Notes: generated by a model from the letters alone, not told the origin. Counted from the stretch's first letter, positions 40,876 to 50,378 are shown. The stretch is DNA of 64,000 nt from an uncultured Oscillospiraceae bacterium (GCA_958366985.1 CATXDC010000003.1:144040-208039), one strand, 5' to 3'. Numbers and translations are program-made.

Positions 40876-40889
40876 TTTGAATATTCAAA
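40876..40889. promoter_or_regulatory. 14-bp palindrome upstream of the second XRE gene
   Basis: TTTGAATATTCAAA is fully self-complementary and lies about 45 bases before the minus-strand ATG at 40834. Confidence 0.55.
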
Positions 40890-41008
40890 AAATATTTGCT
40901 GTTTTGTGATTTAAGTCAAATTATATATGTTATAATAAATCAACAACTGTAAATGACTGAATGTATTATAGGTAGTTAGAAAACAAATACTGTCAGGGAC
41001 GGTGCAAA

Positions 41009-41485
41009 ATGTTTGCTGATAAAGGAACTGCTTTTATCAAAGTAAAAGCGTATGAATATATAGAAATATCAGGAGAAAAGCTTTGGTTTGGCTCTTTGAG
41101 GAATTCACTAGACAATGTGCTCGGCTGTGAGGGAGAGGATCTGTCGGAGGATTTTTGCGAAAATTTAGGTGATATACGTTTGGAGTTTTCACAGGGGAAG
41201 TTTTCTGCCGCAGTGATACCGGAGGGGTATAATGTGTTTATTGATGACTCCTTTTTAGGTTCTGAATTTAACGGAGCGGTAGAAAAGCTGGAAAAATATT
41301 TTTCTCCTGTAATAAAACTTAAAAATAAGGGCAGTGTCTGCTGTGAAAAGCTGGGACTTATATGTTTTAATCGCAGTGCAGGAGGAAGACTTTTTGTATG
41401 CAGTGAGGAGTATTATAATGAGTACAGCTCAATGCTTTTATTTATGGAGCAATGTGAACAAAAGACGCCTATGAATGATGTATAA
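41009..41485 (+). CDS. Protein of unknown function, 158 residues
   Basis: I recognise no family. The product is soluble, acidic and mixed alpha/beta, with four scattered cysteines (LGCEGED, DFCENLG, SVCCEKL, LFVCSEE). TATAAT at 40931-40936 is a plausible -10 with no matching -35. The ribosome site is weak (GGGACGG). It ends 9 bases before the promoter of the ABC-2 exporter operon and has no terminator of its own. Confidence 0.7.
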   Translation: MFADKGTAFIKVKAYEYIEISGEKLWFGSLRNSLDNVLGCEGEDLSEDFCENLGDIRLEFSQGKFSAAVIPEGYNVFIDDSFLGSEFNGAVEKLEKYFSPVIKLKNKGSVCCEKLGLICFNRSAGGRLFVCSEEYYNEYSSMLLFMEQCEQKTPMNDV

Positions 41486-41493
41486 AAAAGCAA

Positions 41494-41521
41494 TTGAAAA
41501 AGAAAATTGAAATGCTATAAT
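41494..41521 (+). promoter_or_regulatory. Sigma-A promoter of the ABC-2 exporter
   Basis: TTGAAA (41494-41499), 16 bases, TATAAT (41516-41521). Confidence 0.75.
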
Positions 41522-41524
41522 TAT

Positions 41525-41565
41525 ATCCCTGTTTGCTCGCCGTGGAGCACACAGGGATTTTCTGT
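41525..41565 (+). promoter_or_regulatory. 5'-terminal hairpin of the exporter mRNA, possible attenuator
   Basis: ATCCCTGT and ACAGGGAT (8 bp) enclose GCTC/GAGC; TTTTCTGTT follows. The hairpin starts at or within a few bases of the predicted transcription start. It may stabilise the mRNA or act as an early terminator. Confidence 0.55.
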
Positions 41566-41635
41566 TATGGGCAAATATAATCTCACGGGTATTTGGTCGT
41601 TTCAGCGAGAAAAATTTATGCAGGGAGGACTTATT

Positions 41636-42610
41636 ATGATTGAACTCAGTGGCATAAACAAAACTTTTCGAGTTGCAAAGCGAAATGCCGGTTTTAAAGA
41701 GGCTGTAAAAACCTTTTTCAAAAGGGATTACACCGAAATTCAGGCCCTTAACAATGTAAGTTTCACTATCGGAGAGGGTGAAATTGTAGGGTACATAGGA
41801 CCCAATGGAGCGGGAAAAAGCAGCACGGTCAAGGTGATGAGCGGAATACTCACACCTGACAGCGGCACGTGTGTCATTAACGGCCTTACGCCGTGGAAGA
41901 GCCGTAAAGAGCACGTGAAAAACATAGGCGTTGTTTTCGGACAGCGTTCCCAGCTTTGGTGGGATGTTCCCGTAATAGATTCCTTTGAGCTTATAAGGGA
42001 TATTTACGGGGTAAGTGAAAATATGTACAAAAGGAATCTTGAAGAGCTGACAGGACTGCTGTCAATAGAGGAGATACTCAAAACTCCTGCGAGGCAGCTG
42101 AGTCTCGGTCAGCGTATGAGATGCGAAATAGCAGCATCCCTGATTCATGAGCCGAAAGTACTTTTCCTCGATGAACCTACAATAGGCCTTGATGCAGCTT
42201 CTAAGCTTGCGGTTAGAAGCTTTATCAGAAAGCTTAACAGTGAGAAAGGTACAACAGTAATTCTCACCACTCACGACACCCAGGATATTGAAGCTCTTGC
42301 AAACAGAATACTTTTGATAGGAAAGGGTCAAATACTTCTCGATGACACTCTTGACGGTCTTAAGAGACGTTATTCCACTGTTAAAACTCTCACTGTACGG
42401 TACGGTGAGGGGGAAATACAGGAAAAAGAGGGAATGGCGTTCAAAGAAAATAAAGAGGGACTTGCAGTTCTTGATGTCAATACCGACCTTCTTTCCGTTT
42501 CACAGGCGATTGAGAGTATTTCTCGCACAGCGGATATAAGAGATCTGTCCGTTACACAGACTTCCGCAGATGAGATAGTACTTTCTCTTTACAGGGAGTT
42601 CGGCATATGA
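41636..42610 (+). CDS. ABC-2 exporter ATP-binding protein
   Basis: 324 residues from ATG 41636, 8 bases after GGGAGG; an upstream in-frame ATG (41507) lies in the leader and promoter. Walker A GPNGAGKSS, Q-loop VVFGQRSQLWWD, signature LSLGQRMRCEIA, Walker B VLFLDEPT, H-loop TTHD. The FGQRSQLWWD Q-loop is typical of the multidrug/viologen exporter subgroup that pairs with DUF990-type permeases. Overlaps the first permease gene by four bases. Confidence 0.92.
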   Translation: MIELSGINKTFRVAKRNAGFKEAVKTFFKRDYTEIQALNNVSFTIGEGEIVGYIGPNGAGKSSTVKVMSGILTPDSGTCVINGLTPWKSRKEHVKNIGVVFGQRSQLWWDVPVIDSFELIRDIYGVSENMYKRNLEELTGLLSIEEILKTPARQLSLGQRMRCEIAASLIHEPKVLFLDEPTIGLDAASKLAVRSFIRKLNSEKGTTVILTTHDTQDIEALANRILLIGKGQILLDDTLDGLKRRYSTVKTLTVRYGEGEIQEKEGMAFKENKEGLAVLDVNTDLLSVSQAIESISRTADIRDLSVTQTSADEIVLSLYREFGI

Positions 42611-43410
42611 AAAAGTATTTAAGCTATTTCAGAATACGATTCATAAACTCCCTTCAGTACAGAACGGCGGCTTACGCAGGTATCGCCACCCAGTTTGTAT
42701 GGGGATTTATGGAGATACTTCTGTTTTCCGCTTTTTACAATGAAAATCCTGCATCTTTTCCCATGGATTTTTCCGCACTTTCCTCGTATGTATGGCTTCA
42801 GCAGGCTTTTTTGGCAATTTTTATGCTCTGGTTCTGGGACAAGGATATTTTTAATCTTATATCTAACGGAACTCTTGCCTATGAGCTTATACGACCTGCC
42901 GACGTTTATTGGATGTGGTTTACTAAAAATGCAGCCCTGAGAATTTCTGCTGCCCTTTTAAGGTGCATCCCTATTCTGATTATAGCATCATTACTGCCTT
43001 CACCTTATGGGCTCTCTCTTCCGGCTTCACCCATGGCATTTATCATGTTTTTAATAACAGGGATTTTAAGCTTTATGACAGTGTTATCACTTTGCATGAT
43101 TGTCTATGCCGGATCTGTTTACACAATTTCTCCCAAAGGGCTGATGATTATAGTAACCGCAGCTTCGGAACTTTTAAGCGGTTCGCTTATACCTATTCCG
43201 TTTATGCCCGACTGGCTTGAGCAGATACTCTATTTTACCCCCTTTGCATCAATGCAGAATTTGCCCCTCAGAATTTATGGAGGCGATATTGCCGGAACTC
43301 AAATGGCGGGGAGCGTTCTGCTTCAGATTTTCTGGCTCTTTACGCTAATGCTTTTGGGCCGAGTGATGCTTTCAAAGGGACTTAAAAGTGCCGCTTTGCA
43401 GGGAGGGTAA
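42607..43410 (+). CDS. ABC-2 exporter permease 1 (DUF990-like)
   Basis: 267 residues, about six membrane helices. Motifs such as QYRTAAYAGIATQFVWG near the start and LIRPADVYWMWF in the first cytoplasmic loop fit the DUF990 ABC-2 permease family. Pairs with the next gene to form a heterodimeric channel. Substrate unknown; family relatives export antimicrobials or other lipophilic compounds. Confidence 0.85.
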   Translation: MKKYLSYFRIRFINSLQYRTAAYAGIATQFVWGFMEILLFSAFYNENPASFPMDFSALSSYVWLQQAFLAIFMLWFWDKDIFNLISNGTLAYELIRPADVYWMWFTKNAALRISAALLRCIPILIIASLLPSPYGLSLPASPMAFIMFLITGILSFMTVLSLCMIVYAGSVYTISPKGLMIIVTAASELLSGSLIPIPFMPDWLEQILYFTPFASMQNLPLRIYGGDIAGTQMAGSVLLQIFWLFTLMLLGRVMLSKGLKSAALQGG

Positions 43411-43413
43411 AAA

Positions 43414-44190
43414 ATGAAGCTTTACTTACATTATTTTTCCATACATATAAAGAGTATGCTGCAATATAAAACCTCTGCAATAATGATGTTTATAGGGCAG
43501 TTCATAACAAGTTTTACCGCTCTTTTAAGTGTTTATTTTATGATGTCCCGGTTTTATTCCGTTAAGAGCTTTACTTTGGAAGAAGTGTTTCTGTGTTTTG
43601 GATGTGTTCAGCTTGCATTCAGTTTAACTGAGTGTTTTGCAAGAGGCTTTGATGATTTTTCTTCCATGATAAGTAACGGCGAATTTGACCGTATAATGTT
43701 GCGTCCCAAAGGACTTGTGTTTCAGGTGCTTTCATCAAAAGTGGAATTCAGCAGATTGGGCAGAACTTTGCAGGCAGTGCTTGTGTTCATTTATGCCTTG
43801 ATTGTGGCTGATATCAGCTGGAACCCTTATAAAGTTTTCACTTTGGTGTTTATGGTCATAGGCGGAATATCCGTGTTTTTCGGACTTTTTCTCATTAATG
43901 CTGCCCTTACCTTTTTTACCATTGAGGGACTTGAGGTAATGCACATTTTCACTGACGGCAGCAGAGAGTTTGCCCAGTATCCAGTTTCGATTTATGGTAA
44001 AGCGATATTAAGGTTTTTGACCTTTGTCGTACCTGTTGCACTTTTTCAGTATTACCCCTTACTGGTGCTCACAGGGAAAAGCGACAGCGTGCTTTATATG
44101 CTTGCTCCTGTTATTTCAGGTTTGTTTCTCATTCCGTCAGTGCTTATATGGCGGTTCGGAGTAAAACATTATAAATCCACCGGTTCTTAA
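43414..44190 (+). CDS. ABC-2 exporter permease 2 (DUF990-like)
   Basis: 258 residues with about six membrane helices. It starts YLHYFSIHIKSMLQYKTSAI and holds ISNGEFDRIMLRPKGLVFQ, parallel to the first permease. Three bases separate the genes and GGGAGGG lies within the end of the first, so the subunits are made together. Confidence 0.85.
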   Translation: MKLYLHYFSIHIKSMLQYKTSAIMMFIGQFITSFTALLSVYFMMSRFYSVKSFTLEEVFLCFGCVQLAFSLTECFARGFDDFSSMISNGEFDRIMLRPKGLVFQVLSSKVEFSRLGRTLQAVLVFIYALIVADISWNPYKVFTLVFMVIGGISVFFGLFLINAALTFFTIEGLEVMHIFTDGSREFAQYPVSIYGKAILRFLTFVVPVALFQYYPLLVLTGKSDSVLYMLAPVISGLFLIPSVLIWRFGVKHYKSTGS

Positions 44191-44205
44191 ATTTAAACCT
44201 AAACA

Positions 44206-44243
44206 AAAAGGACACACAGAAATTATTTTCTGTGTGTCCTTTA
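44206..44243. terminator. Bidirectional terminator after the exporter
   Basis: AAAGGACACACAGAA pairs with TTCTGTGTGTCCTTT, 15 bp, between the exporter and the convergent phosphoesterase gene. Confidence 0.88.
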
Positions 44244-44253
44244 ACTTTGCTCT

Positions 44254-44952
44254 TTATTTGCCTCTGAGCTGTTTTCCTGTAAGACAGTCGGCCACATGGG
44301 TGAAAATTGCCACGTGGTTTGAAGAAACATATTTATCTGTGTGAAGACTTCCGAAATACCACTTTGTAAAGGTGCAGGATTTATTAAGCTCTTCAAGGTA
44401 TGCGTTTACGCCGCTTATACGCACTTCGCTGTCCTCGGAAGATTTAAGGAATCGCTTAATTGTTGCAGGGGGTTCGTGGGTGACAATAACATCCACCTTG
44501 CAGTCGAGTTTCTGGAGATTATCTGCTCCTTCGATAAGCTCGTCCTTTCTTGGGATCTCGTCTCTTGACCAGTTACCCGCTCCCATTCTCAGCTCAATGT
44601 CAGGGCTTTCGCCGCCGCCCATAGTGAATATTTTAATGCCGTCTATATCGAAAATCTGTCCACGCATAAGATGGTAAATATTTTTGCCTATTTTGTGAAC
44701 CTTGCCGCCGTTCCACTGGGAAACTTCATATTCGTTGAGAAGTTTAAAGTTTTCGTGAGTACCGTCAACAAAGCAGATATTGAATTTTTTCTTTTGGAGC
44801 TTTTTAAGATTGTGGCGCTCCTTTCGGCTGCCGTCCCAGATGAAACCGAAATCGCCGCATATAATTAATGTGTCACCTGATTTAATATCTTTCATGGCAG
44901 GTGAAGAAAAACGAGAAATATCACCGTGTGTGTCTCCGGTAATATAAACCAT
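44254..44952 (-). CDS. Metallophosphoesterase (calcineurin-like)
   Basis: 232 residues. Metal-site blocks in order: YITGDTHGD, IICGDFGFIWDG, VDGTHENF (in place of the usual GNHE, with His kept), and IVTHEPP. A cytoplasmic phosphodiesterase or phosphatase of unknown substrate. ATG after GGGAGG. Divergent from the carboxypeptidase gene. Confidence 0.88.
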   Translation of the reverse strand: MVYITGDTHGDISRFSSPAMKDIKSGDTLIICGDFGFIWDGSRKERHNLKKLQKKKFNICFVDGTHENFKLLNEYEVSQWNGGKVHKIGKNIYHLMRGQIFDIDGIKIFTMGGGESPDIELRMGAGNWSRDEIPRKDELIEGADNLQKLDCKVDVIVTHEPPATIKRFLKSSEDSEVRISGVNAYLEELNKSCTFTKWYFGSLHTDKYVSSNHVAIFTHVADCLTGKQLRGK

Positions 44953-45086
44953 AAAGCAAACCTCCCAATATGAAAAACCGGAAGAAATCTGTGATAAAAA
45001 ATGTTTATTTTTTCCCCGGATGCTGTTATACTATAAGAGTCAGCATTGTCATAAAAATATAATACAACATTTTCAGGGAGATTACC

Positions 45087-46460
45087 ATGAAAAAATTTTT
45101 AATTTTCGTTACTACTTTTCTTTTGCTTGTCGGAACAGTTTTGCCGGCAGCAGCTTCATATAATTCCGAAATTGAACTAAAGGCAGACGTAGCTCTTCTT
45201 ATTAGCCTGAACAACGAAAAGGGAACTGTAATTTTTGATAAAAATGCAGACAGAAAAACAGCTCCTGCATCCCTTACAAAAATCGCCACAGCGGCAGTGG
45301 TTCTCAAAAACTGCTCCGATCTTGAAAATACAATGGTTACAGTTAAGCAGGAGTCAATTGATTCCCTTATAGGAACAGACAGTTCTCTTGCAAACATTAA
45401 GCCCGGCGAACAGCTTTCAATGCTTGAGCTTCTTTACTGTATGATGGTTGCCAGCGGTAATGATGCAGCTGTTGTAATCGCAGATTATATGGGAGGCGGA
45501 AATGTCAGCGCATTTGTTGAAATGATGAATGCTCTTGCAGCGGAGCTCGGCTGCACTAATACCCATTTCTCAAACCCCCACGGTCTTGATGCGGATGATC
45601 ACTATACCACTGCAAACGACCTTGCAAAAATCACTCAGTATGCCCTTTCTTTCCCTGTTTTTGAAAAGATATGTTCTACTACCGAATATACTCTCAGAGC
45701 GACAAATGTTGTAAAAGAGGAGAGAACACTTCTCACAACAAACCTTATACTTAACGATCAGACCGGATATTATTATGAATATGCTTCCGGTGTAAAAACC
45801 GGACATACGGAAAATGCCGGACGCTGTGTTATCTCAAAGGCAAGCAAGGACGGATATGAATATTTAGGCATTATCATGCATGCACCCTTTCAGGATTATA
45901 CCGGTGACGGACTCAAAGATAACGGAGCATTCCTTGAATGTGTAGAAATGTTCAAATGGGCTTTTGAAAATATCAGGTATAAGTCTGTGTGCGATACGGT
46001 TCAGCCGGTAACCGCTATAAATGTTGAGCACTCATGGTCAACAGATCATGTACGTCTTGTACCCAAGGAATCCAAAAAGCTTCTTATACCGGACTGGATG
46101 GATTCTTCCAATATAACCCTTGAACCTGTTGAAGGCACTGTTCCCGAAACTATGGAAGCGCCCATTGAAAAGGGACAGGTAATAGGCAAGGCAAAAATTA
46201 TTTACACTCCCAGCGGAGAGAATGCGGAAAAAATTGAGCTTGGCGAGGTAGAGCTTGTAGCAGCCGAAGAGGTAAAGGGCAGCGTTATACTTTTCATCTT
46301 TGGAAAAATTGCGGATTTTACCCATACGACAACTTTCAAGGTTTTAGTTGTTATGGTGATTCTTATTGTCGCATTTTTCATAATCGCAACTGTACTATCC
46401 AATCACCGCAAAAAGAAGGATAGAATCAGAGTGGTAAAGGATTACAGAAGAATTAAATGA
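45087..46460 (+). CDS. D-alanyl-D-alanine carboxypeptidase (DacF/PBP5 type)
   Basis: 457 residues: signal peptide (1-23), penicillin-binding domain with nucleophile Ser62 in SLTK, ASGND for the SxN motif, and VKTGHT for KTG; a second extracellular domain and a C-terminal membrane helix (about 415-440) with a basic tail. Removes terminal D-Ala from stem peptides, limiting crosslinking. A true membrane helix at the C-terminus replaces the amphipathic anchor of PBP5. The PAP2 gene follows after 16 bases. Confidence 0.92.
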   Translation: MKKFLIFVTTFLLLVGTVLPAAASYNSEIELKADVALLISLNNEKGTVIFDKNADRKTAPASLTKIATAAVVLKNCSDLENTMVTVKQESIDSLIGTDSSLANIKPGEQLSMLELLYCMMVASGNDAAVVIADYMGGGNVSAFVEMMNALAAELGCTNTHFSNPHGLDADDHYTTANDLAKITQYALSFPVFEKICSTTEYTLRATNVVKEERTLLTTNLILNDQTGYYYEYASGVKTGHTENAGRCVISKASKDGYEYLGIIMHAPFQDYTGDGLKDNGAFLECVEMFKWAFENIRYKSVCDTVQPVTAINVEHSWSTDHVRLVPKESKKLLIPDWMDSSNITLEPVEGTVPETMEAPIEKGQVIGKAKIIYTPSGENAEKIELGEVELVAAEEVKGSVILFIFGKIADFTHTTTFKVLVVMVILIVAFFIIATVLSNHRKKKDRIRVVKDYRRIK

Positions 46461-46476
46461 GAAAGGAGGTAAGAGA

Positions 46477-47067
46477 ATGGAAGCTATTTTAAATTTTGAT
46501 TTGTCAGTGTTCCGCTTTGTGGAAAATTATATCTGGAATCCGGTTCTTGATGTAATTATGCCTATTATTACTTATCTTGGTGAAGGCGGAGCTGTTTGGA
46601 TAGCTATAGCTTTAGCTCTTATCATTAGCAAAAAGTACCGTAAATGCGGAGTTGCAATGGCTCTGGGACTTATTGGTTCCCTTGTTGTTGTTGACTGGAT
46701 TATCAAACCTATTGTTGAAAGGCCGAGACCTTTTAATCTTGAGGCATGGGAGGGTATATTCAATTACCCTGAACTGGTCGGAAAGCCCTCAAGCTGGTCA
46801 TTCCCCTCAGGTCACTCATCATCTTCACTGGCTGCATCCGTAGCTCTCTTATGTACTAACAAGAAGTTCGGAATTCCCGCAGTTATCCTCGGTTTACTTA
46901 TCGCTTTTTCAAGAATTTATGTACACGTTCACTATCCCACCGATGTAATCGCAGGTATAATTGTAGGTGCTATTCTCGGAGTTATTGCGGCATATATCTC
47001 CAAGCGCTATTATCCGTCTCTTGAAAATAAGATCAGAATGAGAAAAGCGGCAAAGAACGAAAAATAA
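46477..47067 (+). CDS. PAP2 family phosphatase (BcrC-like)
   Basis: 196 residues, about six membrane helices. The three phosphatase motifs are intact: KPIVERPRP, PSGHSSS, and SRIYVHVHYPTDV. Likely an undecaprenyl-pyrophosphate or lipid phosphatase acting on the outer face; cotranscription with a carboxypeptidase supports a cell-wall lipid-carrier role. AGAAAGGAGG precedes the ATG. Confidence 0.9.
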   Translation: MEAILNFDLSVFRFVENYIWNPVLDVIMPIITYLGEGGAVWIAIALALIISKKYRKCGVAMALGLIGSLVVVDWIIKPIVERPRPFNLEAWEGIFNYPELVGKPSSWSFPSGHSSSSLAASVALLCTNKKFGIPAVILGLLIAFSRIYVHVHYPTDVIAGIIVGAILGVIAAYISKRYYPSLENKIRMRKAAKNEK

Positions 47068-47121
47068 GCTTATATTCTTTATGCTTTAAATAAATCAATA
47101 TAAGTTATATTAAAACTCATA

Positions 47122-47156
47122 TAGGGGCGTCTTCATTACCGAAGACACCCCTTTTA
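47122..47156 (+). terminator. Terminator of the carboxypeptidase-PAP2 operon
   Basis: AGGGG-x-GTCTTC pairs with GAAGAC-x-CCCCT, then TTTATA. Confidence 0.8.
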
Positions 47157-47221
47157 TATCAACACTCTGTTGCAGTTATTAATAAAAAAGATAATTTAAG
47201 TTAAAATTGGGAGGCTTTCTT

Positions 47222-47821
47222 ATGGATAAAAAACCCGTTGTTCCAATTAATTGTTTTTTTCAGGGATGTTATAATCCGCAGTTTGAAAAGGAAATTGAAA
47301 AGTGCAAAGAGATATGCCACAGATACAATCAGCTTTCACCCTATGACAGACAGGCACAAAGAGAGATTTTGAAAGACTTGATCGGCAAAATGGGAAAGGA
47401 TGTTATTATTACTCCGCCGTTCTGGTGTGATTACGGATATAATATAACATTGGGAGATAATTTCTATTCCAACCATAACATGATTATAACCGACGGAGCT
47501 AAGGTGACCTTTGGAGATAATGTTTTTATCGCACCTAACTGCTGTTTTACAACTGCTGAACATGCTATTGACCCGGAACAGAGAAAAGCGGGAATAGAAA
47601 TTGCAAAGCCTATTACTATCGGCAATAATGTATGGATTGGCGCCGGATCAACGGTTTTGGCCGGTGTTACAATAGGGGATAATACGGTAATCGGTGCCGG
47701 AAGTGTTGTAAAAAAATCTATACCGGCAAATGTTATTGCTGTGGGTGTCCCATGTAAAGTTTTACGTGAGATCACCGAAGAGGATAAATACCGTTATCCG
47801 ATGTTTGAAGGCGAGTATTAA
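47222..47821 (+). CDS. Hexapeptide-repeat O-acetyltransferase (Maa/NodL/LacA type)
   Basis: 199 residues from ATG 47222, 9 bases after GGGAGG. Left-handed beta-helix repeats (ITIGNNVWIGAGSTVLAGVT, IGDNTVIGAGSVV) and catalytic His in TAEHAIDPEQR. Relatives transfer acetyl from acetyl-CoA to sugars such as maltose, galactosides or nodulation factors. Substrate unknown. Monocistronic. Confidence 0.88.
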   Translation: MDKKPVVPINCFFQGCYNPQFEKEIEKCKEICHRYNQLSPYDRQAQREILKDLIGKMGKDVIITPPFWCDYGYNITLGDNFYSNHNMIITDGAKVTFGDNVFIAPNCCFTTAEHAIDPEQRKAGIEIAKPITIGNNVWIGAGSTVLAGVTIGDNTVIGAGSVVKKSIPANVIAVGVPCKVLREITEEDKYRYPMFEGEY

Positions 47822-47852
47822 TTGTTTTGCACCATGGTATTATTTTGTTTTA

Positions 47853-47897
47853 CAAAAATGGCAGGGACTTTAAGATATAGTCCCTGCCATTTTTCTT
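47853..47897. terminator. Bidirectional terminator between acetyltransferase and SPOR amidase
   Basis: AAAAATGGCAGGGACT pairs with AGTCCCTGCCATTTTT, 16 bp, flanked by A and T runs. Confidence 0.9.
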
Positions 47898-48725
47898 TTA
47901 TTGTGCGCTTTCGTATATGAATCCCTCTATACCAGCTTCTCTGAGAGCTTTCAGATGCTCCTGAGCATAATTCTTATTGGTGAATGCTCCGGCTTGAACT
48001 CTGTAAATTGTGCCGTCACCTGTGGAATCCTCTTTGTAAAAAGCATCAAAACCACGTCTCTTTACATATTCCACATAGCTTTCGGCATTGGATTTGAGTT
48101 TGAATGCGCCTATTTGAATACGGTATAGTATGTCATTGTCAGGCAATGGCTTTTCAGGTTCAGGCGCAGTTTCCTTTAAGTTAAGGTATTCTTTTACTGC
48201 TTTACCTATTGCTTCTCCCTCCTTCTTTAAATCTTCATCACTGTCAACAAGCAGCCTATCCTGGGCATTATCAAGAAAAGCAAATTCCGATAATACGGCG
48301 GGAATTCCATCTTTTGAGGGTTCACGAACCATTCCGAAATTATATGCTGCCTCTGAACTTACTTTTACGCCTCTGCTTATTTGTCCTATTTCTTTAAATT
48401 TTTCTTCAATAAGCACGGCTAAACGCTTTGATGCTGTATCGTCTTTCCAATAAAAGATTTCACAGCCCTGACCGCCTCCGGCATTGTGAGCGATGGTTAT
48501 TACTACATCCGCTTTCTTCTCTTTCAGATCGGCAATTCTTTGCGAGATGAGAAGATCTCCGGTATCAGATTCTCTCGATAAGAAAACCGTACAGTCATAT
48601 TTTTTAAGATAGTCCCGGCAGTATTTTGCCGCTTTCAGATTCAAGTTTTTTTCTACAAGTCCTCCATAGGAGGCTCCGCCGTCACTTCCTCCGTGCTCCG
48701 GATTCAAATAAATTTTTACAGCCAA
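47898..48725 (-). CDS. N-acetylmuramoyl-L-alanine amidase (Amidase_3) with SPOR domain
   Basis: 275 residues; ATG after AAAGGAG. Amidase_3 domain (1-182) with zinc ligands His in NPEHGG, Glu in GGLVEKNLNL and His in TIAHNAGGG, and a later catalytic Glu in LSEFAFLDN. The C-terminal SPOR domain (about 197-275) consists of two repeats (YRIQIGAFKLKSNA, YRVQAGAFTNKNYA) and binds denuded glycan. No signal peptide is seen, as in CwlC-like enzymes released by mother-cell lysis, so it may act late in sporulation. Confidence 0.88.
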   Translation of the reverse strand: MAVKIYLNPEHGGSDGGASYGGLVEKNLNLKAAKYCRDYLKKYDCTVFLSRESDTGDLLISQRIADLKEKKADVVITIAHNAGGGQGCEIFYWKDDTASKRLAVLIEEKFKEIGQISRGVKVSSEAAYNFGMVREPSKDGIPAVLSEFAFLDNAQDRLLVDSDEDLKKEGEAIGKAVKEYLNLKETAPEPEKPLPDNDILYRIQIGAFKLKSNAESYVEYVKRRGFDAFYKEDSTGDGTIYRVQAGAFTNKNYAQEHLKALREAGIEGFIYESAQ

Positions 48726-48933
48726 AATAAAGTCTCCTTTCAGTATTGTATGTGTCTTCTCTCGAATATATTATGAAAATTTTTCTAATTTGCACACAAC
48801 ATATTCACTATATGACTATAAAAAAGTAAAATTGACACAAAATGAATAAATGGTATAAAAACTTGCAAATAAAAGCAAAAAACTTGGTTTTATAACCTTT
48901 TTAAAAATAAAAATGAAAATTTATAAAAAAAAC
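48726..48933. other. AT-rich divergent intergenic region
   Basis: Between the amidase and gdhA. Very AT-rich, with several TTGCA and AAACTTG words; no gene. The only clear signal is the gdhA promoter immediately downstream. Confidence 0.45.
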
Positions 48934-48962
48934 TTGCATTTTATGCATTTATGCCTTACAAT
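48934..48962 (+). promoter_or_regulatory. Sigma-A promoter of gdhA
   Basis: TTGCAT (48934-48939), 17 bases, TACAAT (48957-48962). Confidence 0.78.
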
Positions 48963-48995
48963 ATAACCTGTTCAAACTTTTAGGGGGTATGAAAC

Positions 48996-50327
48996 ATGAG
49001 TTATGTAGAAAGGGTGCTGGAAGACGTATGCAGACGCAACGCTGACCAGCCGGAATTTTGCCAGGCAGTAACCGAGGTTCTCAAGTCAATTAACCTTGCA
49101 GTTGAGAAGAATCCTATTTATCAGGATGTCGGTCTTCTTGAGAGAATAGTAGAGCCTGAAAGAGCTACTATTTTCCGTGTTCCGTGGGTTGATGACGAGG
49201 GCAGAACAAGAGTCAACAGAGGTTACCGTGTGCAGTTCAACAGCGCTATCGGACCTTATAAGGGCGGTCTGCGTTTCCATCCGTCTGTAAACATCAGTAT
49301 CATCAAATTCCTTGGTTTTGAGCAGATTTTCAAAAATTCACTTACCGGTTTGCCAATCGGCGGAGCCAAGGGTGGTTCTGACTTTGATCCCAAAGGCAAG
49401 AGTGATGGAGAGGTCATGCGTTTCTGCCAGAGCTTCATGACTGGACTTTACCGTATTATCGGACCTAATGCTGACGTTCCCGCAGGAGACATCGGTGTCG
49501 GCGGCAGAGAGATCGGATATATGTTCGGTGAGTACAAGAGAATCACAGGACTTTATGAAGGTATCCTTACAGGTAAGGGACTTAGCTACGGCGGTTCACT
49601 TGCAAGAACTGAGGCTACCGGCTACGGTCTTATCTATATCATGGAAGAAATGCTCCGTGATCACGGCACATCTTTCGATGGCAAAACTGTTGTTGTTTCC
49701 GGTTCAGGTAACGTTGCAATTTATGCAATCGAGAAGGCTCAGAGCCTTGGCGCTAAAGTTGTAACCTGCAGCGACTCCAACGGATATATATATGACGAAA
49801 ACGGAATTGATCTTTCAATTCTTAAGTATATTAAGGAAAAAATGCGTGGCAGAGTTAAGGATTATATAAAATATCATCCTGAAGCTGTCTACGTTGAGGG
49901 CAAGCGTCCCTGGTCAGTTCCCTGTAACATTGCTCTTCCCTGTGCAACTCAGAACGAAATCAGCGCAGAGGATGCAAAAGAGCTTGTTAAGAACGGCTGT
50001 AAAGCAGTAGGTGAGGGCGCAAACATGCCTTCTACCCTTGATGCAACAGAAGTATTCCTTGCAAACAAGGTTCTCTATGTTCCTGCAAAGGCAGCAAATG
50101 CCGGCGGTGTTGCAACATCAGCTCTTGAAATGAGCCAGAACAGTTCAAGAATGAGCTGGACTTTCGAAGATGTTGATACAAAGCTCAATCATATTATGAA
50201 AGATATCTATGCAAGCATGTCTCAGGCTGCAAGAGAGTACGGCCATGAGGATAACTTTGTAATCGGCGCAAACATCGCAGGTTTCACAAAGGTTGCAGAT
50301 GCTATGCTTGCTCAGGGTATTGTCTGA
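48996..50327 (+). CDS. gdhA: Glutamate dehydrogenase
   Basis: 443 residues; ATG after TTAGGGGG. Hexameric-type enzyme: KGGLRFHPSVNISIIKFLGFEQ, the catalytic Lys in LPIGGAKGGSDFDPKGKS, and the nucleotide fold VVSGSGNVAIYAIEKA. Length and motifs fit the NADP-linked, biosynthetic subfamily; an Asp/Ser choice in the nucleotide site (TCSDSNG) does not decide the cofactor for certain. Assimilates ammonia into glutamate. Monocistronic with own promoter and terminator. Confidence 0.95.
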   Translation: MSYVERVLEDVCRRNADQPEFCQAVTEVLKSINLAVEKNPIYQDVGLLERIVEPERATIFRVPWVDDEGRTRVNRGYRVQFNSAIGPYKGGLRFHPSVNISIIKFLGFEQIFKNSLTGLPIGGAKGGSDFDPKGKSDGEVMRFCQSFMTGLYRIIGPNADVPAGDIGVGGREIGYMFGEYKRITGLYEGILTGKGLSYGGSLARTEATGYGLIYIMEEMLRDHGTSFDGKTVVVSGSGNVAIYAIEKAQSLGAKVVTCSDSNGYIYDENGIDLSILKYIKEKMRGRVKDYIKYHPEAVYVEGKRPWSVPCNIALPCATQNEISAEDAKELVKNGCKAVGEGANMPSTLDATEVFLANKVLYVPAKAANAGGVATSALEMSQNSSRMSWTFEDVDTKLNHIMKDIYASMSQAAREYGHEDNFVIGANIAGFTKVADAMLAQGIV

Positions 50328-50378
50328 TTTATAAATACAGAGTTTATAACCGAATGTAATTGCCTGAAAGACGGCTGA

